Source of the DNA: Epilithonimonas tenax DSM 16811
GTDB taxonomy: Bacteria; Bacteroidota; Bacteroidia; Flavobacteriales; Weeksellaceae
Assembly: GCF_000428485.1 (NCBI RefSeq)
Contig: NZ_AUAA01000011.1
Location: 1 to 64,000, forward strand
DNA: 64,000 nt
Reading direction: 5' to 3'
Shown: positions 33,698-41,009 of the stretch, piece by piece
How positions within the stretch are numbered: position 1 is the stretch's first letter
How the letters are laid out: each line of letters begins with the position of its first letter
Notes under the pieces: generated by a model
What the model saw: the letters and a program-made list of their open reading frames with translations, nothing else
What the model was told of the DNA's origin: nothing
Database searches by the model: none
Program-made: the position numbers and the translations under genes

Positions 33698-33703
33698 AAG
33701 GAG
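33698..33703 (+). promoter_or_regulatory. Strong Shine-Dalgarno site before the lpxH-like gene
   Basis: AAGGAG, five bases before the ATG. This is notable because almost no other gene in the window has a recognisable Shine-Dalgarno sequence. Confidence 0.55.
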
Positions 33704-33708
33704 ACCTT

Positions 33709-34473
33709 ATGCAAATCGATTTAATTCCGGGCAAGAAAGTATATTTCGCTTCCGATCAGCACTTTGGCGTTCCGGATCTGCAGCAAAGCAGAATCCGCGA
33801 AGAAAAATTTATCCGCTGGCTGGATACGATCAAAAAAGATGCACAGGTGCTTTTTCTGATGGGTGATCTTTTTGACTTCTGGCACGAGTGGAAATATGTA
33901 GTGCCAAAAGGATATATCCGCGTTTTAGGAAAAATTGCGGAGCTGAAAGACTCTGGAATTGACATCTGTTTCTTCGTCGGTAATCACGATCTCTGGATGA
34001 AAAATTACTTCGAAGTAGAATTGGGAATTCCAGTCTATTTTGAAAAACAATACTACGAAATTGCAGATGAGAAATTCCTTTTAGCCCACGGAGACGGTCT
34101 AGGACCTGGTGACAAAGGCTACAAGAGGATGAAGAAAGTTTTCACAAATCCGCTAGCTCAGTGGGCTTTCCGATGGTTGCATCCAGATATTGCGATGAGA
34201 ATTGCCAATTATATGTCTCAGAAAAATAAACTGATTTCCGGCATTGAAGACCAGAAGTTTCTGGGAGAAGACAAAGAATTTCTTATCCAATATTCAAAAG
34301 AAAAACTGAAAACCGAAGCTATCCAATATTTCGTCTTTGGACACCGCCATCTTCCTTTGATTTTTGACTTGGAAAAAGGCGCAAAATACATCAACCTTGG
34401 AGATTGGATCGTCTATTTCACTTACGGTGTGTATGACGGACAAGTATTCGAAGTGAAAAAATTCGAAGGTTAA
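33709..34473 (+). CDS. lpxH: LpxH-like UDP-2,3-diacylglucosamine diphosphatase
   Basis: 254-residue calcineurin-like phosphoesterase. Metal-site blocks are intact: SDQHFG, GDLFDFWHEW, GNHDLW, LLAHGD and FGHRHLP. The DFWHEW motif after GDLFD is typical of the LpxH branch, which removes UMP from UDP-2,3-diacylglucosamine in lipid A synthesis. Cytoplasmic, membrane-associated. Followed after 24 bases by the LuxE-like gene. Confidence 0.9.
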   Translation: MQIDLIPGKKVYFASDQHFGVPDLQQSRIREEKFIRWLDTIKKDAQVLFLMGDLFDFWHEWKYVVPKGYIRVLGKIAELKDSGIDICFFVGNHDLWMKNYFEVELGIPVYFEKQYYEIADEKFLLAHGDGLGPGDKGYKRMKKVFTNPLAQWAFRWLHPDIAMRIANYMSQKNKLISGIEDQKFLGEDKEFLIQYSKEKLKTEAIQYFVFGHRHLPLIFDLEKGAKYINLGDWIVYFTYGVYDGQVFEVKKFEG

Positions 34474-34497
34474 ATTTCAATATTTGATTTGAAAACA

Positions 34498-35481
34498 ATG
34501 AAGCAGAATATTTTCGACATAGAAACAGAATCCCATTTCCAGGCAGCTTGTTTGGAAACTTTTCATTATCAGTATGACAATGTAGAGGTGTACAAAAAAT
34601 TTGTTAATTACCTTAACATCAATCCCTCAACCATGACGCAGTTTTCTGATATTCCGTTTTTACCGATTGAGATGTTCAAGAATCATTTGGTTTTAGACAA
34701 AAATACAGTCGCGGATCATTATTTCCAAAGTTCCGGAACCACCCAGATGAACCGCTCCAAACATTACATCGCCGATTTTTCCCTGTACGAACAAAGTATT
34801 TATAACAGTTTTGCAGAATTTATAGGACAGCCGGAAGATTACATTTTCCTGGGACTGCTCCCCAATTATTCCGAAAATACCCATTCATCACTGATCTATA
34901 TGGTCGATTTTCTGATCAAAAAGTCTGGAAAACAGGAAAACGGCTATTTCCTTTACAACCACCAGGATTTATTCAATTTGCTTCACACCTTGTCGAACAA
35001 GAAAGTCATCCTTTTTGGCGTTTCCTTCGCATTGTTAGATTTCATAGATTTCCTCAGCTCAACCTCGCAAACACTCCAACTCTCAAACACGCTCACCGTC
35101 ATAGAAACAGGAGGGATGAAAGGCAGAAAGGAAGAAATGACAAAAGATGAACTGCTGACGATTTTCGCACAAGGCTTCAAAACCGAGAAGATCTATTCAG
35201 AATACTCTATGACAGAACTGCTTTCCCAAGCTTACTCTTTAGGAGAAAATATGTATAAAAGTCCCAAGTGGATGCGGATTCTCATCAGAAATACAGAAGA
35301 TCCATTTTCCTACGTAGAAGAAGGAAGAACAGGCGCTATCAACATCATAGATCTCGCCAACAGACATTCCTGCTCGTTCATCGCAACGCAGGATCTCGGT
35401 CGTCTGGAAAACGGCCAATTTCATGTATTGGGAAGGATAGACCACTCGGACATCCGCGGTTGCAGTCTTTTGGTATCGTAA
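34498..35481 (+). CDS. LuxE-like acyl-activating (acyl-protein synthetase) enzyme
   Basis: 327 residues of the LuxE/acyl-transferase branch of the ANL adenylating superfamily. The nucleotide-binding P-loop is SSGTTQMNRSKH (78-89); TVIETGGMKGR and SEYSMTELLSQAYS are the conserved blocks of this branch. LuxE proper activates fatty acid as acyl-AMP and holds it on a Cys. No luxC or luxD is near. I use the ATG at 34498; the frame opens three codons earlier at a TTG. Repeat copy R4 begins 23 bases after the stop. Confidence 0.85.
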   Translation: MKQNIFDIETESHFQAACLETFHYQYDNVEVYKKFVNYLNINPSTMTQFSDIPFLPIEMFKNHLVLDKNTVADHYFQSSGTTQMNRSKHYIADFSLYEQSIYNSFAEFIGQPEDYIFLGLLPNYSENTHSSLIYMVDFLIKKSGKQENGYFLYNHQDLFNLLHTLSNKKVILFGVSFALLDFIDFLSSTSQTLQLSNTLTVIETGGMKGRKEEMTKDELLTIFAQGFKTEKIYSEYSMTELLSQAYSLGENMYKSPKWMRILIRNTEDPFSYVEEGRTGAINIIDLANRHSCSFIATQDLGRLENGQFHVLGRIDHSDIRGCSLLVS

Positions 35482-35504
35482 ATATTAAAAACAGTAAAAA
35501 TTAT

Positions 35505-35593
35505 GGCAGCTTTATCCGCCTTCCACTCCCAATCTTTTTTTGCCAAGGCTTTTTCCAATACAAAAAAAAGGATTTCCGTTCAAGTCGGGCTGC
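35505..35593 (+). repeat. Dispersed structured repeat, copy R4 (subtype A)
   Basis: Left arm GGCAGCTTTATCCGCCTTCC, then ACTCCCAATCTTTTTTTGC; right arm CAAAAAAAAGGATTTCCGTT, then CAAGTCGGGCTGC. The ATG that opens the long form of the next reading frame is formed by the base triplet overlapping the left edge of the repeat. Confidence 0.8.
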
Positions 35594-35616
35594 GGGCTTT
35601 GGTAATCAATTCACAT

Positions 35617-36225
35617 TTGGCCATCAGAAGATCATCTCCTTTTTCACTCCTTTTTTTGCTTTGCTTTTCATTGGGCAATGCTCAAAAACACATAACCCGC
35701 AAAACAGCACAGACAATAGAACCATCACCATTATACAAGCCGCATCTTTTAGCGTCGCAGAATTTTGGAATTGATCTATTAGAAACCACAAAGTCAGTCG
35801 ATAGGTACGTTGCGAAAGGAAAATTTGTGAAAGTAAAAAAGAAATCCCGTGGCTACCGTTTGCAGACGTTGGAATACAGCCGTCCCTATCTGGTGAAGAA
35901 AGCCAGGACTACCTTGGAGCATATGGCAAACAAATTCGCTACAGAAACCAAAAGTTTTTTCGTGGTTTCCTCTGTCACAAGAACGTTGGAAGACCAGTTC
36001 AGATTACGAAAAGTCAATTCCAATGCATCATTAGGGATTAGTTCCCACAATTACGGGAACTCCTTTGATATTTCATATGTCCGCTTTAATCATCAACTGC
36101 AGGTCAATACCAAATTGGAACGCCAACTGGAACAAGTCCTGACCTATTACAAAAACTTAGGACGGATCTTTTATATCAAAGAAAAACAACAAAGCTGTTA
36201 CCACGTTACAGTCCGCAAATATTAG
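35617..36225 (+). CDS. DUF5715/M15-like secreted peptidase
   Basis: 202 residues from TTG 35617, which gives a short signal peptide (SSPFSLLFLLCFSLGNAQ). The metal site of M15 peptidases is recognisable: SSHNYGNSFDIS (His, then Asp seven residues on) and the late CYHVTV His. It probably trims peptidoglycan peptides in the periplasm. The frame is open up to an ATG at 35503, but those 38 extra codons are almost entirely repeat R4, placed in front of the leader. Other candidate start: TTG 35599. The PD-(D/E)XK gene follows after 11 bases. Confidence 0.75.
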   Translation: MAIRRSSPFSLLFLLCFSLGNAQKHITRKTAQTIEPSPLYKPHLLASQNFGIDLLETTKSVDRYVAKGKFVKVKKKSRGYRLQTLEYSRPYLVKKARTTLEHMANKFATETKSFFVVSSVTRTLEDQFRLRKVNSNASLGISSHNYGNSFDISYVRFNHQLQVNTKLERQLEQVLTYYKNLGRIFYIKEKQQSCYHVTVRKY

Positions 36226-36236
36226 ATCCATTAACA

Positions 36237-36782
36237 ATGCTTAAAATAGAAGAACTCGTCCATTCCTTCCTTACTACCAATTGCGATTTTGATAAAGAAC
36301 TGATTTTGACCAATTTTTTCCACTCAGACTGGGAAGCGGATATTCTGTTGATCAGTGCCGAAGGTTTCAGCCACGAAATTGAAATTAAACTCTCAAAATC
36401 TGACTTTAAAAACGATTTCAAAAAAAAATACACCAATCAGAAAACCGGAGAAAAATTCCTGAAACACGATAAGATTGGCTGTGGCGATTACATCTGCAAT
36501 GCATTCAGTTTTCTTTTGCCAATGGGAATGCTAGACCATCAAGATATTCCGGAACATTGTGGCATTATAGAGTTTTATCACAACGAAGACAACTGGGAAA
36601 CCGAGTTCTACAAAATCCGCGAGCCCAAGATGATCCACCAGGATTCTTACTGGAAACTCTGCGACAAAGACCATTTTATGAGAAATATTGCCAGAAGTTT
36701 ACTTTTCAAAAAGTTTGAATTGAAAGGGAAAAAAGAAGAACTGATATTCAAAAATTTCTTCGAAGTGAAAAACAAAAAATAA
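36237..36782 (+). CDS. Predicted PD-(D/E)XK-fold protein
   Basis: 181 residues. Asp35 (WEADILLI) and Glu49-x-Lys51 (HEIEIKLSKSDF) have the spacing of the PD-(D/E)XK nuclease core, followed by a helix rich in Lys (FKNDFKKKY), as in MmcB-like and related repair nucleases. Later Cys/Asp-rich segments (KIGCGDYICNAF) show no standard zinc motif. I do not recognise a characterised member. Co-directional with the M15-like gene (11-base gap) and closed by a terminator. Confidence 0.75.
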   Translation: MLKIEELVHSFLTTNCDFDKELILTNFFHSDWEADILLISAEGFSHEIEIKLSKSDFKNDFKKKYTNQKTGEKFLKHDKIGCGDYICNAFSFLLPMGMLDHQDIPEHCGIIEFYHNEDNWETEFYKIREPKMIHQDSYWKLCDKDHFMRNIARSLLFKKFELKGKKEELIFKNFFEVKNKK

Positions 36783-36812
36783 ATCCTGTCATAATTTTTG
36801 ACAGGATTTTAA
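36781..36812. terminator. Bidirectional terminator before the aquaporin gene end
   Basis: 10-bp stem AAATCCTGTC/GACAGGATTT, 9-base loop, T-rich sequence after. It lies between two convergent genes. Confidence 0.85.
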
Positions 36813-36832
36813 ATTTATTAATGAAGTTAATC

Positions 36833-37546
36833 TTATGCAATTTCTTTTTTCTCAATCAATAGATTATACACAGATGCGGCAAAAACGCCACCCAATACAG
36901 GAGCCGCAATGAATAGCCAGATCTGAGAAAGAGCTTCTCCGCCTGCAAAAATTGCCGGACCAATACTTCTCGCAGGATTCACAGAAACACCCGTGATTTT
37001 GATTCCAACAATATGGATCAAAACCAAGGACAGTCCAATGGCCAAACCTGCAAAACCGCCATGGATATTCTTGGTAGAAGTAGATCCCAAGATCACCAGC
37101 AGAAAGATAAATGTGAAGACAAACTCAGCCACAAAAGCAGCTAACGTGTTATACTGATCCAGATAGCCAGTTCCCCAGCCGTTAGATCCCAACGCCCAAG
37201 GTTTCATCTCTGCACCGGGATGATTGGTGAAAATAACGTAAAGGATTCCGGCGCCGATAATTGCTCCAAGGATTTGAGCAACAATGTAATAGACGGCTTC
37301 TCCGATTTTCATTCTGCCGGCAGCCACCATGGCAATAGAAATAGCCGGATTGATGTGACAGCCTGATATATGACCGATGGCGTAGGCCATTGCCACGACG
37401 CTAAGCCCGAAAGCAAAAGAAATTCCCAGGAGACCAACGCCTGTTGTTCCGTCAGCTCCTGCAATGACTGCACTTCCGCAGCCCATTAATACAAGAACCA
37501 TAGTGCCGATCATTTCGGCAACAAATTTTGAAGTTGTAGATACCAT
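36833..37546 (-). CDS. aqpZ: Aquaporin (MIP family, AqpZ-like)
   Basis: 237 residues, six transmembrane helices. The two half-helix motifs are HINPAIS (NPA at 66-68) and VNPARS (NPA at 190-192). The selectivity filter reads Phe44, His178, Val187, Arg193 against Phe/His/Thr/Arg in E. coli AqpZ; Phe and His argue for water rather than glycerol. The loop between helices 3 and 4 is somewhat long (HPGAEMKPWALGSNGWGTG). Single gene with its own -7 box. Confidence 0.95.
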   Translation of the reverse strand: MVSTTSKFVAEMIGTMVLVLMGCGSAVIAGADGTTGVGLLGISFAFGLSVVAMAYAIGHISGCHINPAISIAMVAAGRMKIGEAVYYIVAQILGAIIGAGILYVIFTNHPGAEMKPWALGSNGWGTGYLDQYNTLAAFVAEFVFTFIFLLVILGSTSTKNIHGGFAGLAIGLSLVLIHIVGIKITGVSVNPARSIGPAIFAGGEALSQIWLFIAAPVLGGVFAASVYNLLIEKKEIA

Positions 37547-37574
37547 TTGTAATGTTTTTGATAGTTTATTGTAG

Positions 37575-37582
37575 CAAATGTA
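37575..37582 (-). promoter_or_regulatory. -7 box of the aquaporin gene
   Basis: Minus strand TACATTTG followed by C, 28 bases before the ATG. No clear -33 element. Confidence 0.55.
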
Positions 37583-37707
37583 ATAATTTTTTCAATTGAT
37601 TGTGATCTACTGGAAAAATTTTTTAAATGCTGACAAAATTTCTGATATTTCTATCTGGTCATCAGTGGTTTGTTTTTTGAATTAAACATTTGTATAAATC
37701 ATAAAAT

Positions 37708-38700
37708 ATGTCAATCAAATATTCAATTCTAGACCTTGCGACCATTGTCAAAGGCGATGATATCCATAACACTTTTCAGAAATCTGTACAATCTGCGCAG
37801 CAGGCAGAGAAATTAGGTTTCACGAGGTATTGGTTCTCAGAGCATCATAATTTCCCGAATGTTGCAAGTGCAGCCACTTCTATCCTCATTGGTCACGTAG
37901 CAGGTGAAACGAAGAGCTTGAGAGTTGGCTCCGGCGGTATGATGCTGCCCAATCATTCCACTTTATCTGTTGCGGAACAGTTTGGTACGCTTGACGGTTT
38001 GTATCCGGGAAGGATAGACCTTGGTTTGGGTAGAGCGCCCGGAACGGATATGTTGACTGCTACTGCTTTGCGGGGAGCCAACTTCAATCCTGCCTATAAC
38101 TTTGAGTTCCATATCAAAGAACTGCAAAAATATATGTCCAATGCCAATGCGGAAGTGAAAGTAAGAGCGATTCCCGGAGAAGGTGCAGATGTTCCTATTT
38201 ATATTTTGGGAAGTTCCACAGATTCGGCTTTTTTGGCGGCCAAATTAGGATTGCCTTATGCCTTTGCAGCGCATTTTGCACCGTCGCAGCTGGAAGTTGC
38301 TTTGGAGATCTACAGAGAACATTTTCAGCCTTCCGAGTTTTGGCATGAGCCATACGTGATGGTTTGTATCAACGTCATTGCAGCAGATTCTGTGGATCAG
38401 GCACATTACTTGTCAACATCACATTTTCAGGCTTTTGTCAATATCTTGACAGATCAAAGACAGCCGCTTTTGCCACCAGATGAGACAGATCTAGCGAATA
38501 TGTCGGACGAGGTTTCTCTCCATCTTAACAGGATGGCCGCGAAAACTTTTGTAGGCGACAAAGAAACGCTGAAACAAAAACTATCAAAGTTTGTGAAAGA
38601 TTTCCGACCAAATGAGATCATCGTTTCCGGAAACATTTATGACTTCCAAGCCAAGCAAAAATCTTACGCCATTGCGGCAGAAGTGATCAAGTCGTTATAA
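37708..38700 (+). CDS. Luciferase-like (LLM class) flavin-dependent oxidoreductase
   Basis: 330 residues, TIM-barrel of the bacterial luciferase superfamily. WFSEHHNFPNVASAA, GSGGMMLPNHSTL, LYPGRIDLGLGRAPG and YILGSS are the standard blocks of the single-subunit group often named after YvbT/MsnO8. It probably uses reduced FMN to oxidise a small molecule; the substrate is not visible. Single gene; repeat copy R5 and a terminator follow. Confidence 0.92.
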   Translation: MSIKYSILDLATIVKGDDIHNTFQKSVQSAQQAEKLGFTRYWFSEHHNFPNVASAATSILIGHVAGETKSLRVGSGGMMLPNHSTLSVAEQFGTLDGLYPGRIDLGLGRAPGTDMLTATALRGANFNPAYNFEFHIKELQKYMSNANAEVKVRAIPGEGADVPIYILGSSTDSAFLAAKLGLPYAFAAHFAPSQLEVALEIYREHFQPSEFWHEPYVMVCINVIAADSVDQAHYLSTSHFQAFVNILTDQRQPLLPPDETDLANMSDEVSLHLNRMAAKTFVGDKETLKQKLSKFVKDFRPNEIIVSGNIYDFQAKQKSYAIAAEVIKSL

Positions 38701-38714
38701 AGTATATTTTTTTT

Positions 38715-38803
38715 AGCAGCTTTTTTCCGCCCTCCACTTCCAATCTTTTTTGCCAAGGCTTTTCCCTACGCAAAAAAGGATTTCCGTTCAGGTCGGGCTG
38801 CGG
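38715..38803 (+). repeat. Dispersed structured repeat, copy R5 (subtype A)
   Basis: Left arm GCAGCTTTTTTCCGCCCTCC, then ACTTCCAATCTTTTTTGC; right arm GCAAAAAAGGATTTCCGTTC, then AGGTCGGGCTGC. The shortest loop of the family (about 16 bases, CAAGGCTTTTCCCTAC), sharing CCAAGGCTTTT with R4. Confidence 0.8.
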
Positions 38804-38833
38804 TGATGTGAAACCAATAGTACGTCAAATGAT

Positions 38834-38868
38834 AAAGCACAAACTCAGGTTTGTGCTTTCTTGTTTTT
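38834..38868. terminator. Terminator shared by the monooxygenase and CocE-type genes
   Basis: 11-bp perfect stem AAAGCACAAAC/GTTTGTGCTTT, loop TCAG, T-rich tail (TCTTGTTTTTTT). Confidence 0.85.
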
Positions 38869-40722
38869 TTATTTTAAGACATCAAATGCTATGGTGCTTC
38901 CGCTGGAGATCCTGATTTCAGCCTTTTCATAATCATCCTTCGTCGCTTTGTATGGGTTTTCCAAGAATTTCTGAGGATTAATAGCCATCAGTGGGAACCA
39001 GGTGCTCTGAACCTGAATCTGAATCTTGTGTCCTTTTTTGAAAGTGTGGAACACATCCTGAAGTTTTACATCGACTGTTGCGCTTTTGTTGGGAATCAGC
39101 GGTTCTGGTTTCTCAAAACTATTTCGGAATCTCGCAGGCATTATTTCGCTTCTTACCATCTGATGGTAGTTGGCATAGACTACGTTGGGCTTATCTGCAT
39201 TTGATTTTTCGTCTGCCGGATAGATGTCTATCAATTTCACGATAAAGTCTGCGTCGCTAGAAGAAGAAACGATCTTTAATTTGGATATGATTTCTCCAGC
39301 CAGAGTCATATCATTTTCAAGAATATCTGTGGTGAATGTGACAACATCTGGTCTGTAGCTTGCAAAACGTTGATCTTCGCTCATATAATTCCTCGGAGTG
39401 AAGCCATTCATATCTTTATAATTCTCACTGCTTAATACGGGTTTGTTCGGATCCGAGATATAAGATGCAAAGGTTTTCGGATTTTCACCTATCGCCGAAA
39501 GAGTACCGGAACTGTTCAGATAGAACGTTTGCTGGACCACTTTTTTTGGCGGCCAGTTTTCAAATTGTGACCACTGTTTCTTTCCCGTATCAAACATATA
39601 AGCTTCCGGGAGTTTGGCAGTAGTTTTAGCATCTTCTTTCAAGTAGTGGTGAAAGAAAGGCTGCTCGATATTTTTCTGGTAATAGGTGGCTATGCTGTCT
39701 CCGAAGTAGATGTCATTATGGTAATGTTTTCCTGTATCATAGTTCCATCCGCCGTGGGAAAATGGACCCATTACGATCGTGTTTTTCGCTTTCGGGCTGG
39801 ATTTTTCTATGGTTTTGTAAATTTCCAAAGGACCTCGCAGATCTTCGGCATCAAACCAGCCACCAACGGTCATTACCGCCTGGGTGATGTTTTTAAGATG
39901 TGGGATAAGGTTTCTTTTTTGCCAGTAACCATCATAGTTTGGATGATCTACGATTTCTTGCATAAAGAAGTTGTCTTTGTAATATTGGTCAACGCCATCC
40001 TTCAGCGTTCCCATATTTTTGTAGAAAAGATAGCCATCATCTGAAGTTGGTTTTATCATTTTATCAGCAAACCAAGATTCTTTTTCCGGCTTGCTTTTGC
40101 TAACGCCGAAGACTGGAAACGTTTTGAAATAACCCATCAGAAAAGCGCCATTGTGGTGGAAGTCGTCATACCAAAAATCGGAGATCGGCGCTTGGGGAGA
40201 CGATGCTACCAAAGCGGGATGATTGGATAGGGTGCCTACTGCTGTATAGAACCCAGGATAAGAAGTGCCGTATTGTCCCACTTTTCCGCTGTTGTTCTGT
40301 ACATTTTTTACCAGCCAATCTACGGTATCGTAAGTATCTGTACTTTCGTCCACATCTTTTTTGGTTTTGTGATCTACTTGGGGTGTCATATTGGTGAAGG
40401 TGCCTTCACTCATATATCTGCCGCGGACATCCTGAAAAACGAAGATGTATTTTTCTTTTTCAATGAATTTGTTGGGGCTTAGTTTTTTTCTGAAAACAGT
40501 TTCTCCATAGGGCGCAATGCTGTAACAGGTTCTGTTCATAATGAACGGGTATCTGTTGCTTTTGGAAATATCTTTTGGCGTGTAGATAATGGTGAACAGT
40601 TTTGTCCCATCTCGCATAGGGATGTAAACTTCTTTTTTGGTGTAGTTTTCTTCGACCGCGTTTGCTTGTGCAAAAGTGAAGGTGGCTGTCATAAAACAGA
40701 AAAAAAGGACTAGTCTCTTCAT
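38869..40722 (-). CDS. CocE/NonD family hydrolase (peptidase S15 fold)
   Basis: 617 residues from ATG 40722 (signal peptide KRLVLFFCFMTATFTFAQ). The S15-type alpha/beta-hydrolase core carries RDGTKLFT, DVRGRYMSEG and the nucleophile GQYGTSYPG, and GPFSHGGW holds the probable catalytic His. The C-terminal jelly-roll domain (about residue 390 on) is typical of cocaine esterase and alpha-amino-acid ester hydrolases. It is secreted to the periplasm. The frame extends to 40776, but those codons precede the signal peptide. Likely acts on amino-acid esters, beta-lactams or acyl-peptides. Confidence 0.92.
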   Translation of the reverse strand: MKRLVLFFCFMTATFTFAQANAVEENYTKKEVYIPMRDGTKLFTIIYTPKDISKSNRYPFIMNRTCYSIAPYGETVFRKKLSPNKFIEKEKYIFVFQDVRGRYMSEGTFTNMTPQVDHKTKKDVDESTDTYDTVDWLVKNVQNNSGKVGQYGTSYPGFYTAVGTLSNHPALVASSPQAPISDFWYDDFHHNGAFLMGYFKTFPVFGVSKSKPEKESWFADKMIKPTSDDGYLFYKNMGTLKDGVDQYYKDNFFMQEIVDHPNYDGYWQKRNLIPHLKNITQAVMTVGGWFDAEDLRGPLEIYKTIEKSSPKAKNTIVMGPFSHGGWNYDTGKHYHNDIYFGDSIATYYQKNIEQPFFHHYLKEDAKTTAKLPEAYMFDTGKKQWSQFENWPPKKVVQQTFYLNSSGTLSAIGENPKTFASYISDPNKPVLSSENYKDMNGFTPRNYMSEDQRFASYRPDVVTFTTDILENDMTLAGEIISKLKIVSSSSDADFIVKLIDIYPADEKSNADKPNVVYANYHQMVRSEIMPARFRNSFEKPEPLIPNKSATVDVKLQDVFHTFKKGHKIQIQVQSTWFPLMAINPQKFLENPYKATKDDYEKAEIRISSGSTIAFDVLK

Positions 40723-40821
40723 TGAATTAAAAATTTGATTAAAGTTAGGTTTTTTGACGGAATTGAAAATGCCCATTTACTGAAAATTTTAATGGAGGTT
40801 AGAAATCGTGAATTTCGCGAA

Positions 40822-40944
40822 GCGCGCCCCGAGCTGAGTGGAGCTCTTTTTCTGTGATTGCGTTTGTCAAAAAATGCTGTGGATGACAAGAACTCTGCCG
40901 CAATGACAGAAAAAAGCGGGAACGGAGCGCGGATGAAGGCGCCC
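40822..40944 (-). repeat. Dispersed structured repeat, copy R6 (subtype B, reversed)
   Basis: Read on the minus strand: left arm GGGCGCCTTCATCCGCGCTC, then CGTTCCCGCTTTTTTCTG; right arm CAGAAAAAGAGCTCCACTCA, then GCTCGGGGCGCGC. The loop itself is bounded by TGTCATTGCG and its near-complement, another common intergenic inverted pair, so this copy looks composite. Confidence 0.7.
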
Positions 40945-40956
40945 AAATTGTCATAA

Positions 40957-40990
40957 AAAAAACCTGATTCATATAGAGTCAGGTTTTATA
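40957..40990 (-). terminator. Terminator at the end of the nuo operon
   Basis: 12-bp stem (40959-40970 with 40976-40987, one G-U pair), 5-base loop, and A run at 40955-40962, which is a T run on the minus strand, 20 bases after the nuoN stop. Confidence 0.8.
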
Positions 40991-41009
40991 TTTTATTTTT
41001 ATGGGATGC

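Noticed and set aside
35268-35774. Open frame of 168 codons bridging the LuxE-like gene and the M15-like gene
   Set aside because: It overlaps the LuxE-like gene in another frame, crosses the repeat and has low-complexity composition.
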